Source: Psychrobacillus sp042944905 (GTDB taxonomy: Bacteria > Bacillota > Bacilli > Bacillales_A > Planococcaceae). From it: a stretch of 64,000 nucleotides of DNA. A program made the position numbers and the translations under genes. Each line of letters starts with the position of its first letter. Within the stretch, counting starts at the first letter, position 1. Of this stretch, positions 25,967-35,328 are shown one piece after another. The stretch covers positions 310,001 to 374,000 of the forward strand of contig NZ_CP168496.1 of NCBI RefSeq assembly GCF_042944905.1. The letters are read 5' to 3'. The notes beneath the pieces were generated by a model, which saw only the letters and a program-made list of their open reading frames with translations, was not told the origin of the DNA and did no database searches.

Positions 25967-26617
25967 ATGTATTATTCAAACATTCATCATCCTTCATTAC
26001 CTCCTATGCGAGTTATTACGGTGACTGGAAATGGCAAGATTTCCGTTCAACCAAACTATGTTCAAATTCAAATAGAAGTGATTACGGAGGGTAAAGATGT
26101 TAGTATAGCTCAGCAGGAAAATGCAAACATCATGAATCGCGTAATCCAATCCATTTTGGCGCTTAGTATTCCAAAAGAGGATATACAAACTGCAGCATAT
26201 AATGTATTTCCAAACTATGATTATATAGAAGGAAAACAAGTCTTTCGGGGATATGAAGTTACCAATGCTATTACCGTAAAAGTAAAAGATACCAGTCAAA
26301 TTGGAACGGTCATAGATACAGCGGTACAATATGGTGCAAATCGCATTTCAGGAATTCAATTTAAAATTGAAAATGCAGATTCTACTTATCAACAAGCTCT
26401 TCGTTTAGCTCTTCAAAATGCACAAATGAAAGCAAAAACAATTGCTGATTCTATGAAACTACCATTGCATCCACAACCGATAGAAATTGTAGAAGTGAAT
26501 GAGGCAGCGGGTCCCGTACTATTTAAATCAGTTGCCATGTCTGAATCAGCAAATACGCCAATTGAACAAGGCCAAATAACAATTAGTGCAGCTGTTCGGG
26601 TTAAATTTCAATACTAA
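25967..26617 (+). CDS. SIMPL-domain (DUF541) protein
   Basis: 216-residue protein of the SIMPL family. The start VITVTGNGKISVQPNYVQIQIEVITEGKD and the repeated beta-alpha pattern (QTAAYNVFPNYDY, GYEVTNAITVKVKD, NADSTYQQALRLALQNAQMKAKTIAD) fit it well. Unlike periplasmic BP26-type members it has no signal peptide, so it probably stays in the cytosol or at the membrane face. GGAAGGGG precedes the ATG. Function of the family is not well defined. Confidence 0.85.
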   Translation: MYYSNIHHPSLPPMRVITVTGNGKISVQPNYVQIQIEVITEGKDVSIAQQENANIMNRVIQSILALSIPKEDIQTAAYNVFPNYDYIEGKQVFRGYEVTNAITVKVKDTSQIGTVIDTAVQYGANRISGIQFKIENADSTYQQALRLALQNAQMKAKTIADSMKLPLHPQPIEIVEVNEAAGPVLFKSVAMSESANTPIEQGQITISAAVRVKFQY

Positions 26618-26659
26618 TTTATAGTAGGAAACTCTAGCAAGAGAAGTTTTAGTAAAATT

Positions 26660-26708
26660 AGAAAGCAGGATGTTCATTTTAATTGAACACCCTGCTTTCT
26701 TTATTTGA
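26660..26708. terminator. Terminator after the SIMPL gene
   Basis: AGAAAGCAGG-a-TGTTCA pairs with TGAACA-c-CCTGCTTTCT, then TTATTT. The flanking A run on the left could make it work for the convergent gene as well. Confidence 0.85.
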
Positions 26709-26761
26709 TATAAACAGTTTCAACTGTTAGCCTTTTCTGTGGATTCATTATTGGTGTTTAA

Positions 26762-27394
26762 TTATTCTTCTTGCTGGTTTGACTCATTCCTAAGATAATT
26801 GTCTTGTGTTATAGAAATATCGATTAGAGTGTCTTTTTGTTTGTTAAACATCTCCAAGAAACCACTAAAAAATCTTTCCTGTTCCTCTTTTTGTAGCATT
26901 ATATTGTTCAATATTGTTTTATTCATTTGCTCCAAAGAGTTGTATTTCTCCATGGAATTTTTCATATATCTGCTTTGATTAATAGAAGAGTTATTTAAAA
27001 AATTCTTTTGTCTAACAATCCTTCGATGCAAGATATTTAATACTTCCCCTTGTTTCCTCGATTGTTCCATTATCCTTTTATTAGAGTCAGTTAGCTTCTC
27101 TATATGGAAGTTGGATTTTTTTGTGGTTTGAGCGGTTCCGAACAACATATTTCTCAGATTTAAATAATTTTGCCTTTGAATCCTTTTTTGTCCGTTGATC
27201 GCTATTTCTTGTTCTTGTATCTTACCTAATATTGTTTGACATAAGTCCCTCAAGTGAGAAGAGTGCTCCATATAATGCAGGTTTAAGGATTTTTGTTCTG
27301 CTAAGAGTTCTTCATAAGGGCTAGTTACAACATGGCTTCGATTGTTGTTCATTCCAAGGGCTGTGGAAAATAAATGTACCTTCGATTCTTTCAT
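26762..27394 (-). CDS. Coiled-coil protein of unknown function
   Basis: 210 residues rich in Gln, Asn, Lys and Glu, predicted to be almost wholly helical with heptad patterns from about 25 to 200. It has no signal, no membrane segment and no cysteine. I do not recognise a family. The start at 27394 is chosen because AAAGGAG lies nine bases upstream; the frame opens 87 bases further up without a site. It is convergent with the SIMPL gene and alone on its transcript. Confidence 0.65.
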   Translation of the reverse strand: MKESKVHLFSTALGMNNNRSHVVTSPYEELLAEQKSLNLHYMEHSSHLRDLCQTILGKIQEQEIAINGQKRIQRQNYLNLRNMLFGTAQTTKKSNFHIEKLTDSNKRIMEQSRKQGEVLNILHRRIVRQKNFLNNSSINQSRYMKNSMEKYNSLEQMNKTILNNIMLQKEEQERFFSGFLEMFNKQKDTLIDISITQDNYLRNESNQQEE

Positions 27395-27660
27395 TTCTAC
27401 ATACTCCTTTTTATCGCAGATGATCGTCATTTTATATTTTATGAATGTAATCGCTATTTGTGAAAAAATCTGCGGATTCAATAAGCAGTAATTCCATTCC
27501 CTTAGATTGTAAAAGTTAGAAAACGGACTTTTTTAAAAATAAAAATAATTATTAAATAGAAAGTAGAAAAATCGAGTCTGGAAAAAGACACTCGCTTTCC
27601 ACAACCGAACCACCCGAAAGTATGAAGTCGTTCATGTGTTAAAGACAAAATAGTAAAAGG

Positions 27661-27703
27661 TGTCATGTTCTGAAACAATTGCATATTGTTTCGGAACATG
27701 ACA
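27661..27703. repeat. Long inverted repeat (strong hairpin)
   Basis: A 19-base stem, TGTCATGTTCTGAAACAAT with its partner ending GGAACATGACA, around the loop TGCAT; the one non-Watson-Crick pair is a G-T wobble. It is followed by CCTTTGTTTTG. It may be a terminator for a plus-strand transcript, but no gene lies just upstream. The rest of 27395-27800 holds nothing I recognise. Confidence 0.6.
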
Positions 27704-27799
27704 CCTTTGTTTTGTAGATAATTGTATGCTTTTTTACTTAGTAACAGGCCAGTTCCAACGCCTGTTCTCCTAGAGTATTTTCCTTCTATACGAGAGCGA

Positions 27800-27905
27800 T
27801 CCACAAAAAATATCCCGGTAACAGTGAAGCAATGTTTCGTCCAAAGCACTCAGGAAAATAGAGAAGACAAGAAGCACTTAAAGCAGACTTGCACTTTTCT
27901 TAGGA
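27800..27905. repeat. Family-1 repeat, 3' fragment
   Basis: The 3' third of the family-1 element: GGTAACAGTGAAGCAATG, the TTTCGTCCAAAGCACTCAGG block, GAAGACAAGAAGCACTTAAAG and TTGCACTTTTCTTA. It lacks the first and central hairpins. Truncated copy. Confidence 0.65.
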
Positions 27906-27911
27906 CAAATC

Positions 27912-29171
27912 TCAGAGTACTTTTTGGGTTTTTAAAAACTCGTTTACTAATAGATACGACTGGGCAAACTTGAACCCTAATTGCCATTCCCCGATGCCTT
28001 TTAAATGATAGTCAGTGACCAGTTTGAGTTTCTGAGCACGGGCTCTTGAATCTTCAAACCATACAATATGCTTCTGACCAGCTTCATCTCTATACTGAAA
28101 AAAAGGTTGTTGGTCTTCCTTGGAATATTGGATCGGTACTTGATGTTTCATAGCTGTTTCAATTGCCATAGAAACTGAAACGGCATGGGCATCGATCACG
28201 GTATTATCATGCATTTTCCAATCATAACCGTAACGTTGTACCCCTAAAATAATTTTACTTGCTTTCATATGCTTAAGAGCATACTCAATTGTCTGTCTTA
28301 CTTCCTTTATGGGGGCGATGGGACCTGGCAAACTGGTTGCTTCGTGAAAATCATAAGCCATAATAACGACTAAATCAACAGCGGAGCCGATTCCTCCATA
28401 ATCATAAGCCTTCAGATAAGGAAGTTTGTCATTGATCTTAGCTGGAATAGCGACAGAAGTATAATAACCTTCTGGCTTCAACTTTTCTCTTAACGAACGA
28501 AGAAAACTGGTATATAAATCCCTTTGTCCTTCTAGCAACATTTCAAAATCAATGTTTACACCAGCATAGTTTTTATTCTTGATTAAATTATAGATGTTTT
28601 TAATTAAACGAGCTTTAGCTTGGGGGGAGCTTAATACTTGATTTGCCAAGTCAGCATTAAATCCTGTTGATGTCAGATTAGTAATTACCGCAAGTGGTGC
28701 AACCTTATTCTCTCTTGCTACTCGAATAAGTTGTCGATCATCCAAAGAGCTCAAACTTCCATCAGCAAGAATGTGGTATTCAAAAACCCCGAAAAAAGTA
28801 TTGATAGGAGCTGCACTCTGAATCATATTTTTGTTTTTGGTAGGTGTTGAGGGCAATATATAACTAAGATTTAATGCATCATATTTAGTTCTTGGAGGTA
28901 AATATAACATTGTGCCAACCACTAACGTATCTGAGTGTAGGCCATTTATGAGACGTAAGGTTTCGACAGAAATAAAGCTCATTTGGGAAATAGAATAGAG
29001 CGAGTCCCCTGGTTGAACTGTATACATATTTGTCGGAATAAGTAAATCTTGTCCTGGTACCAAGCTATCCGTTTTTAAACCATTCGTTATACGAATGCTA
29101 TCCATGGTTACCTTAAATTTTGTTGCAATCGAGTATAAGGAATCCCCCATTTTTACAACATAAATAAACAT
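27912..29171 (-). CDS. Spore cortex N-acetylglucosaminidase-like protein (YaaH/SleL family)
   Basis: 419 residues: two N-terminal LysM repeats (about 3-47 and 50-94; VVKMGDSLYSIATKF, YTVQPGDSLYSISQM) and a GH18 glycosidase domain (about 120-415). The acid motif reads GVNIDFEML, with the catalytic Glu kept. Length and order match YaaH/SleL enzymes, which sit in the spore coat and act on cortex muropeptides during germination. ATG at 29171 follows GAGGGAG; ten further codons upstream lack a site. No signal peptide, as expected for a protein deposited from the mother cell. Confidence 0.9.
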   Translation of the reverse strand: MFIYVVKMGDSLYSIATKFKVTMDSIRITNGLKTDSLVPGQDLLIPTNMYTVQPGDSLYSISQMSFISVETLRLINGLHSDTLVVGTMLYLPPRTKYDALNLSYILPSTPTKNKNMIQSAAPINTFFGVFEYHILADGSLSSLDDRQLIRVARENKVAPLAVITNLTSTGFNADLANQVLSSPQAKARLIKNIYNLIKNKNYAGVNIDFEMLLEGQRDLYTSFLRSLREKLKPEGYYTSVAIPAKINDKLPYLKAYDYGGIGSAVDLVVIMAYDFHEATSLPGPIAPIKEVRQTIEYALKHMKASKIILGVQRYGYDWKMHDNTVIDAHAVSVSMAIETAMKHQVPIQYSKEDQQPFFQYRDEAGQKHIVWFEDSRARAQKLKLVTDYHLKGIGEWQLGFKFAQSYLLVNEFLKTQKVL

Positions 29172-29289
29172 AGAACTCCCTCTTTCCCAGTAGTTATTCA
29201 ATTAATCATATGTAATTGTTAGAGGCTTCATAACCCCTTTTGCTATGAAACCCAAATAAAATCATACCGACAGAATGTGAGCCTGTCAT

Positions 29290-29764
29290 ACTAAATAAAC
29301 ATGAAATTAGAAATGATATACTTGTTTATACAAGTGATGTTTTGGAAGAAAATATTGTAGTGGCGGGTGAACTTTCTGCTGAAATTTACGCTGCAAGCTC
29401 AGTTATGGATACCGATTGGGTGGTGAATTTATGTGTAATGGATGAAACTCGAAAATCGATTCATCTCTCTAATTATATCGTGCGGGCAAAATATCGAAAT
29501 GGTCATGATGCTCCAATACTGCTTGAACCAGGTGCAATTGAAAAATACTATATCTATATGCAATCGATAGCTTATACTTTTAAGAAAGGAAGTAAGATTA
29601 GGTTTTCTATCCCGTCTTAGAGTAAATTTGTTCTATCTCCAAAATCAAAAACAGGGGAAAACCCTTATGAAAATCCAAAGGAATTGGTCGTCGTACAAAG
29701 GGTGTATCATAAGGAAGAATATCCAAGTCACGTGAAATTACCGATTTTGTTAAAGGAGAAGTAA
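29290..29764 (+). pseudogene. Remnant of a CocE/NonD (X-Pro dipeptidyl-peptidase-like) hydrolase
   Basis: Only the C-terminal beta-sandwich of this hydrolase family remains. In one frame it reads NDILVYTSDVLEENIVVAGELSAEIYAASS, DTDWVVNL, YRNGHDAPILLEPG and FKKGSKIRFSIPS, then an in-frame TAG at 29618, and continues with SKFVLSPKSKTGENPYENPKE to a TAA at 29762. The N-terminal alpha/beta hydrolase part with the catalytic Ser is absent. No start with a ribosome site is present. The following 250 bases hold nothing I can assign. Confidence 0.75.
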
Positions 29765-30016
29765 TAATTAGTAGTGTTATATGCTTTTAGTTAAGAGTGT
29801 TTCGAGCGTTCTTTTTGCTAGTGAAAATTAATCAAATGTATAAATGGAAGGCGATCTATCAGGATCATAGCACTCCTTACCAACGTCTAAGTGTTAGCGA
29901 AGTAGATAGCCAAAAGTCTACATAAATATGTTTTACCCTCCAATCACAACCATTTGTAAAATGGAACCGACTATACTAGTATATCTATATTCAAGTTTTT
30001 AATAGGAGTAATGAAA

Positions 30017-30898
30017 ATGAATAGTCAATTATTTTTACAGTTTAATACTATTTTTATTAGTATTTTAATAGAATCGTTACCCTTTATCATGTTAGCGGTA
30101 ATTGTTTCAGCTTTAATACAAGTATTTGTGACAGATGAAATGCTTGCAAAAGTTATTCCCAAAAATCGGTTTCTCTCGGTGCTCTCTGCAAGTGCGCTCG
30201 GTGCGGTTTTTCCAGCTTGTGAATGTGGAATTATTCCGATTGCACGAAGGTTAATGGCGAAAGGGGTTCCGCTCCATGCAGCAATCGCGTTCATGTTAAC
30301 TGGACCCGTCATAAACCCAGTCGTGCTTTTCTCCACATATGTAGCTTTCGGAAACAGTTGGAAAATGGTGTTGTATCGTGGTGGATTATCGTTTATCGTT
30401 GCATTTATTGTCGGCTTAATACTTTCTTTTCAATTTAAGGAGCCTCAGTTAAAGCATATGTTAACGTACCAGGCTTCATTGCAAAACATCCCGCTTAAAA
30501 GAAAAGTGTTAGGTGCTTTCAAACATATGGTGGATGAATTTTTTACCGTAGGAAAATACTTAATAGTAGGCGCATTAATAGCGGCTGCTGTACAAACATA
30601 TATGAAAACATCTATTTTAACTTCCATCGGACACGGAGAATATTCTTCTTCACTTGTTATGATGGGGTTAGCATACATTATGTCCTTATGTTCATCTGCG
30701 GATGCATTTGTTGCTGCTTCCTTTAGAAGTACATTTTCGACTGGAGCGTTAGTAGCCTTTTTAGTATACGGTGCGAAGTTTGATATTAAGAACACATTAA
30801 TGATGCTAGGGGTATTCAAAACAAAGTTCGTTTTTTTCTTATTCATTTATACAACCATTTTAGTGTTGCTAGGGTCAATAATTATTACCAAATTGTAA
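30017..30898 (+). CDS. ycgR: Permease of the YcgR/YraQ (DUF318) family
   Basis: 293-residue membrane protein with about eight helices. The family marks are FPACECGIIPIARRLMAKGVPLHAAIAFMLTGPVINPVV (cysteine-containing ECG loop, ~65-105) and the second repeat with LCSSADAFVAASF. Start at 30017, eight bases after TAGGAG. Followed in order by a TIGR03943-type subunit and a CobW-type GTPase, all closely spaced, as with B. subtilis ycgR-ycgQ. The cargo is unproven; the GTPase suggests metal handling (inference). Confidence 0.85.
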   Translation: MNSQLFLQFNTIFISILIESLPFIMLAVIVSALIQVFVTDEMLAKVIPKNRFLSVLSASALGAVFPACECGIIPIARRLMAKGVPLHAAIAFMLTGPVINPVVLFSTYVAFGNSWKMVLYRGGLSFIVAFIVGLILSFQFKEPQLKHMLTYQASLQNIPLKRKVLGAFKHMVDEFFTVGKYLIVGALIAAAVQTYMKTSILTSIGHGEYSSSLVMMGLAYIMSLCSSADAFVAASFRSTFSTGALVAFLVYGAKFDIKNTLMMLGVFKTKFVFFLFIYTTILVLLGSIIITKL

Positions 30899-30917
30899 AG
30901 AAAGGAGAAATTTAATA

Positions 30918-31754
30918 ATGCTTCGTTGCTGGATTTTACTAGGATTTTCGTTTCTCTTTTTACATTTACATGCATCTGGAAATATATCGAAATACATTAA
31001 CTTAAAATATTCCATGTTTTCTTTTCTCGCTATTTTCATCTTCTTTTTCTTTATGCTCATTCAAATGTATTTTACTTTGAAAGATGGTAAAAATGAGGAA
31101 GATTTGGGGCCTATATGTGATTGCGGAATAGATCATTCTAAGGAAGGGAAGAAGTGGAAATCGTGGTTGGGCTACCCTATATTCTTATTTCCTATTTTGA
31201 CTGCATTGTTTCTTCCCGTTGCAACTCTAGATTCAAATATTGTTGCAGCGAAGGGATTTAACTTTGAAGTTTATAATGGTAAGGATGAGTACGGTGTCCA
31301 TCAGTTCCTTGAACCAGATAGTAGCGTGTTTTATGGTGAAGGGGGATATGATGAGATAAATGAAGAAGCACTGGGTAAGTACGCAAACAAAGACAGTGTG
31401 ATTTTAGATGATAAAGATTATCTATATGGGATGGAAACAATATACAAAAACCCTGGATACTTTACTGGTAAAACAATTGGTTTCAGAGGGTTTACTTACG
31501 TTGATAAGGAAACTGGAGATGTCTTTTTGTTCAGGTTTGGCATCATACACTGTGTTGCGGATTCAGGAGTATTCGGGATGCTATTAGAACTTCCGAAAGG
31601 TACCACATTTCAAAATGATGACTGGATTGACGTGGAAGGTACGATGGATACGATATACTACCAACCATTTAAAAAGACAATTCCTATATTGAAGGTAGAC
31701 AAGGTAAAGAAAATAACCGAACCAGAAGAACCATACGTTTATAGAAGCAATTAG
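30918..31754 (+). CDS. ycgQ: TIGR03943-family putative permease subunit (YcgQ-like)
   Basis: 278 residues: two N-terminal membrane helices (about 3-22 and 30-50), a cytosolic loop with two cysteines (ICDCGIDHSKE), a third helix (WLGYPIFLFPILTALFLPVATLD), and an outward C-terminal domain with an OB-like part (GKTIGFRGFTYVDKETGDVFLFRFGIIHCVADSGVF). This order is the TIGR03943 family, always paired with the YcgR permease. AAAGGAG precedes the ATG; it starts 19 bases after ycgR. Confidence 0.85.
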   Translation: MLRCWILLGFSFLFLHLHASGNISKYINLKYSMFSFLAIFIFFFFMLIQMYFTLKDGKNEEDLGPICDCGIDHSKEGKKWKSWLGYPIFLFPILTALFLPVATLDSNIVAAKGFNFEVYNGKDEYGVHQFLEPDSSVFYGEGGYDEINEEALGKYANKDSVILDDKDYLYGMETIYKNPGYFTGKTIGFRGFTYVDKETGDVFLFRFGIIHCVADSGVFGMLLELPKGTTFQNDDWIDVEGTMDTIYYQPFKKTIPILKVDKVKKITEPEEPYVYRSN

Positions 31755-31782
31755 CAATGAGGTATTGATAGGAGAGATTTTG

Positions 31783-32751
31783 ATGGAAAACAATACGAAA
31801 ATTCCTGTTTACGTAATAAGTGGATTTCTTGGAAGTGGCAAAACAACTGTCTTATTGAATATGTTGGAACAATGCAAGAAAAGAGGACAACAACCCGGCA
31901 TTATTTTGAACGAATTAGGTGAAGAAAATGTGGAAAGCCATTTATTTGAAGATAAAAAAGTATTTGAACTTCTAAATGGTTGTATTTGCTGCACTCTCCA
32001 AGAGGATTTAAAAGAGACATTGGATGAATTGGTTACAGAAATGAAAAAACGGCCTCTGGATGTACTTTTCATTGAGGGTACTGGCGTGGCTAATCCATTA
32101 GAAATACAAGAAGCTCTTCTTTCTAAGCCATATATTGACCAGTTTGAAGTCATGTCTATTATTACCGTTTTGGATTCCAGTCATTATTTAGAATTTCAAA
32201 GTGTGTTTTCCAGTTCCGCAGAAGTTCGAAAACTAATGCAAGAGCAAATGGTCTGCGCAAGTTTATTGCTATTAAATAAGACAGATCTTGTTCCACCGAA
32301 ACAACTAGATAAAATTAAACAGAAAATAGCTAAAGTCGTTGGGCAAGAAAAACAAATGGTGAATTGTCATTACGGAAAGGTTGAACCCGAAATTTTGTTT
32401 GAAAAACGTTTTCAATCCATTTCAATCGGCGAGCGACATTCTGATATAAATCACCATCATCACCACCATTCCACTTTACAGGCAATTAAGTTGGAGGATT
32501 TACCGGCATTTCAACAAAAAGCGTTTGAAAAATGGCTTTCACAGCTTCCTAATGGTATTCTTCGAGGAAAAGGGATTATCGAAATTGAAAACTCAAGCCA
32601 ACTTTATAGTTTTCAATATGCATCAAAGAAAGCGCAGTTCGTCCCAATTTCTGCTTCTTCAAATAAAAAGCCGGTTATCATTCTAATTGGTATGGGGCTA
32701 GACAATGAACAATTGAATGCCCATTGTAAACGGCTACTACAGCCAAAATAA
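31783..32751 (+). CDS. yciC: CobW/YciC-family GTPase, putative metallochaperone
   Basis: 322-residue GTPase of the COG0523 family. Walker A GFLGSGKTT (~14-22), metal-site CICC (~70-73), Walker B LFIEGTGVANP, NKTD guanine motif, a six-histidine run near residue 225, and the C-terminal CobW_C domain ending in LIGMGLDNEQL. Zinc-type members (YciC/ZNG1) deliver Zn to client proteins and are Zur-regulated. No convincing Zur box was found upstream of ycgR or here. Start at 31783 with TAGGAGAG upstream. Last gene of the ycgR-ycgQ operon. Confidence 0.88.
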   Translation: MENNTKIPVYVISGFLGSGKTTVLLNMLEQCKKRGQQPGIILNELGEENVESHLFEDKKVFELLNGCICCTLQEDLKETLDELVTEMKKRPLDVLFIEGTGVANPLEIQEALLSKPYIDQFEVMSIITVLDSSHYLEFQSVFSSSAEVRKLMQEQMVCASLLLLNKTDLVPPKQLDKIKQKIAKVVGQEKQMVNCHYGKVEPEILFEKRFQSISIGERHSDINHHHHHHSTLQAIKLEDLPAFQQKAFEKWLSQLPNGILRGKGIIEIENSSQLYSFQYASKKAQFVPISASSNKKPVIILIGMGLDNEQLNAHCKRLLQPK

Positions 32752-32753
32752 CG

Positions 32754-32781
32754 CGTCTCTACAATATTTAGAGACGTTTTT
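32754..32781 (+). terminator. Terminator of the ycgR-ycgQ-yciC operon
   Basis: CGTCTCT (32754-32760) pairs with AGAGACG (32770-32776), followed by TTTTTCTT, just past the yciC stop and abutting the convergent lysE-like gene. Confidence 0.85.
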
Positions 32782-32782
32782 C

Positions 32783-33391
32783 TTATAATAAAGATAAACT
32801 CATAAATATCGCAGTGATCCAAATAATGACTGCAGAAATCTTATTTAATATTCCAAGAAACTTACCGGATGAATCTATTTTTTTCAACATTCGACCAGCA
32901 AAACATAGTCCGTGAAACCAGCACCACGACACAATGATACATGTTGCGGTAAAAATAACTTTTTCTGTTCCCGTGTAAACGAGTGAGCTTGAACCAATTA
33001 CCCCAATCGTATCAAGTATGGCATGTGGGTTTAGCAGTGACACAGATAACGCGAAAATTATTTGTTTTTTAGTAGACATTTGTACAATTTGAGCGTCAGA
33101 TAATGTACTCGATTTAGCAAACCAAGTAACAATCCCCATATAAATTAAAAACACGACACCGATCCCGATTAAAGTAAAACGCAACCAATCATATTGCATA
33201 ACAATCATCGACACCCCTAGAATAGCTAATAGTATTAGCAAGGTATCACATATGGAAGCAGTTAACGATGAAGGTAATGCTTTTTTAAAGGACGGTTGGA
33301 TAGCCCCTTGATTGAAAATAAATATATTCTGTACACCTAATGGTAATATCAATCCTAATGCTAACAATAGTCCATGAATAAATGGCTCCAT
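32783..33391 (-). CDS. LysE/ArgO-family amino-acid exporter
   Basis: 202 residues with six membrane helices. The start MEPFIHGLLLALGLILPLGVQNIFIFNQGA and LLNPHAILDTIGVIGS (~120-135) are the marks of the LysE/ArgO family, which exports basic amino acids in B. subtilis-like and proteobacterial hosts. AGAAGGAA precedes the ATG. No LysG/ArgP-type regulator is adjacent. The upstream gap 33392-33591 holds AT-rich sequence and no riboswitch core I know. Confidence 0.88.
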   Translation of the reverse strand: MEPFIHGLLLALGLILPLGVQNIFIFNQGAIQPSFKKALPSSLTASICDTLLILLAILGVSMIVMQYDWLRFTLIGIGVVFLIYMGIVTWFAKSSTLSDAQIVQMSTKKQIIFALSVSLLNPHAILDTIGVIGSSSLVYTGTEKVIFTATCIIVSWCWFHGLCFAGRMLKKIDSSGKFLGILNKISAVIIWITAIFMSLSLL

Positions 33392-33591
33392 TCAAATTCC
33401 TTCTTTCATAAGTTGTACTTTTGCTGAAGATATCCGTAGAGGAAAAGCAAACTTAATGTCGAATATATATTATTAAGGAACAATACACATCATATTCAAC
33501 TATCTTAGCACTATATGGATTTAATTCGGATGAAATATTCATATTTTTCTAATAGATAAATAAACTAGTAATAGGCTGGAGGGATTATGTG

Positions 33592-34233
33592 ATGCAAGAA
33601 ACGAGATATGAAGAAACAGAAAAACTAAATCCGTTTTTTTCTATTTGGCTATCTACTAGAAAAACGGTGCGTTATGTATTGGATCATAAAAGTTTAAAAT
33701 ATTCACTTACACTGGCTGCAGTTGCAGGAGTACCCAGTTCTATTAGTGGAATTGGTGAATGGAGTAAGAACTTTAATGTTTCTTTGTGGTTATTGTTATT
33801 AGGAATATTAATACTTGGTCCTATTATTGGCTTGATCGGAGTAGGTATTGGTGCTGTTATTTATACCTGGGTAGGCAAATGGTTTGGTGGATATGGAACG
33901 ATTAGAGAGATGGCTCAGGCAATGGGCATTGTAGTGATTCCAAGTATTTGGTTGACACCATATTGGATTTTATCATTTATTTTTGTTCACAATAATCTGT
34001 TTACCATGAATTTATGGGAAGCTACATCGGCGGCGACGGTTTGGTTTATCATTTCTAATTTGTTTACCCTTACTTATTCTATTTGGATGATTATTATTCA
34101 AAGTAAAGCAATCGGAGAAGTACATCAGTTTTCAAGCGGGAAAGGGTTTGCAACGTTAATAATTCCCGGGATTGTACTAGGTATCATTTTGTTTATCATT
34201 ACATTTTTTATAATCACGATGACTACGTTTTAA
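33592..34233 (+). CDS. Yip1-domain membrane protein
   Basis: 213 residues: a soluble N-terminus of ~35 residues, NPFFSIWLSTRKTVRYVLD, then five membrane helices. The pattern of an N-terminal NP-F--IW--PR-T-R motif and a helix bundle is that of bacterial Yip1-domain proteins (YIP1/YckC-like). Role unknown. ATG at 33592 is preceded by GGAGGG eight bases upstream; a GTG just before is less likely. Confidence 0.75.
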   Translation: MQETRYEETEKLNPFFSIWLSTRKTVRYVLDHKSLKYSLTLAAVAGVPSSISGIGEWSKNFNVSLWLLLLGILILGPIIGLIGVGIGAVIYTWVGKWFGGYGTIREMAQAMGIVVIPSIWLTPYWILSFIFVHNNLFTMNLWEATSAATVWFIISNLFTLTYSIWMIIIQSKAIGEVHQFSSGKGFATLIIPGIVLGIILFIITFFIITMTTF

Positions 34234-34240
34234 AAAATAT

Positions 34241-34282
34241 AAGAGCCTGCATTTCTAATTTCTAAATGCCGGCTCTTTTTTT
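34241..34282 (+). terminator. Terminator after the Yip1-like gene
   Basis: AAGAGCC-t-GCATTT pairs with AAATGC-c-GGCTCTT and ends in seven T. Confidence 0.9.
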
Positions 34283-34349
34283 CATGTTATTATAATCAAA
34301 AAGGAAGAGAATATACCCGCAATGTATTTACGTGCGGAAGATGAATTCT

Positions 34350-34980
34350 ATGTTCATACCAAAATACTTTGAAATAAATAGTCTTGAGGAAATGGTAGAA
34401 GTGATACATACAAATGGGATTGCTACTCTATACTCAAATTATCAAGAAAATCCTTCTGCCACGCATTTACCACTTCTATTGAATCATGATGGAACTGAAT
34501 AGGTCGGTCATTTTGCTAAAGGAAACAAACAGTGGAAAGATATTGAAGGACAACAGGTACTTGTTGTTTTCCAAGGGCCACATTGTTACATCTCTCCCTC
34601 TTGGTATGAGACGAAAGATGCTGTACCAACTTGGAATTATGTGACTTTTCATATTGAGGGAAAAGTGAAGTTAATGGATGAAGGAGATTTTCGACTTTGG
34701 TAATCCATGGTCAACTTAACCGAAAAATATGAAGATCCGTAAGTGATTATTCGTTGGATGAAGTAGATGCTTCGTATATAGATGGACTCTCAAAAGGAGT
34801 TGTTGGTTTCACTATTTCTATTGAAAAAATGGAAGGTAAAGCAAAGCAAAGTTAAGTTAAGTCAAAACCATACGCAAGAGAGAGTGGAACGTGTTATTGA
34901 AGCACTTGAAAAGACATGTAGATTCGAAGAGCAGCAAATTGCAAGAATGATGAAAATGAAATCAAATGTATTGCTGTAAA
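34350..34980 (+). pseudogene. Broken PaiB-like FMN-binding protein gene
   Basis: From the ATG at 34350 the frame reads MFIPKYFEINSLEEMVEVIH, ATHLPLLLNHDGTE, then a TAG, and resumes with VGHFAKGNKQWKDI, VLVVFQGPHCYISPSWYE and VPTWNYVTFHIEG to a second stop near 34703. Further fragments (YSLDEVDASYIDGLSKGVVGFTISIEKMEGKAKLSQNH) continue in shifted frames to about 34980. The order is that of PaiB, a ~200-residue FMN-binding protein first described as a sporulation/protease regulator. Two stops and at least one frame change show the gene is dead. Confidence 0.88.
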
Positions 34981-35039
34981 GATAATACTTGCATAGTACC
35001 AGCGGCGGTATCTGCAGCAATTTTGGGGACAATAAAGAA

Positions 35040-35135
35040 GAATATGGCGACGGCGGACAAACATCAGAAACAAAGTTACCGAAAACATAGGAGCGGGAAG
35101 TGAAACAGTCACTTCCCGCTCCTAATGGTCAAAAG
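35040..35135. repeat. Family-1 repeat, central fragment
   Basis: Contains the GGCGACGGCGGACAAACATC block and the central hairpin of family 1: AGGAGCGGGAAGTGA (about 35088) pairs perfectly with TCACTTCCCGCTCCT. The outer stem sequence differs from all three full copies, but the inner AAGTGA/TCACTT is shared. The 5' and 3' parts are missing. The bases 35136-35328 hold no clear feature. Confidence 0.7.
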
Positions 35136-35328
35136 CAATTAAAAAACGACTATATACCGAGTACCTAGTGTTTTATCACCATATTACCTAGTAATTTACT
35201 GGATACTTTTTGTTAATCGACACATGTGTAAAAATACGCCCTTTTATTCTTGTAATATGTTTCGTACGGGGCGATACTAAAAATATAAGGTTTCAAATCA
35301 AACTATTTATTAGGGAGTAATGTTTAAA

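Noticed and set aside
27502..27849. A 115-codon minus-strand frame
   Set aside because: It runs through the long inverted repeat and part of a family-1 fragment and has no ribosome site.
29900..30016. Zur box upstream of ycgR
   Set aside because: The palindrome TATACTAGTATA does not fit TCGTAATnATTACGA.
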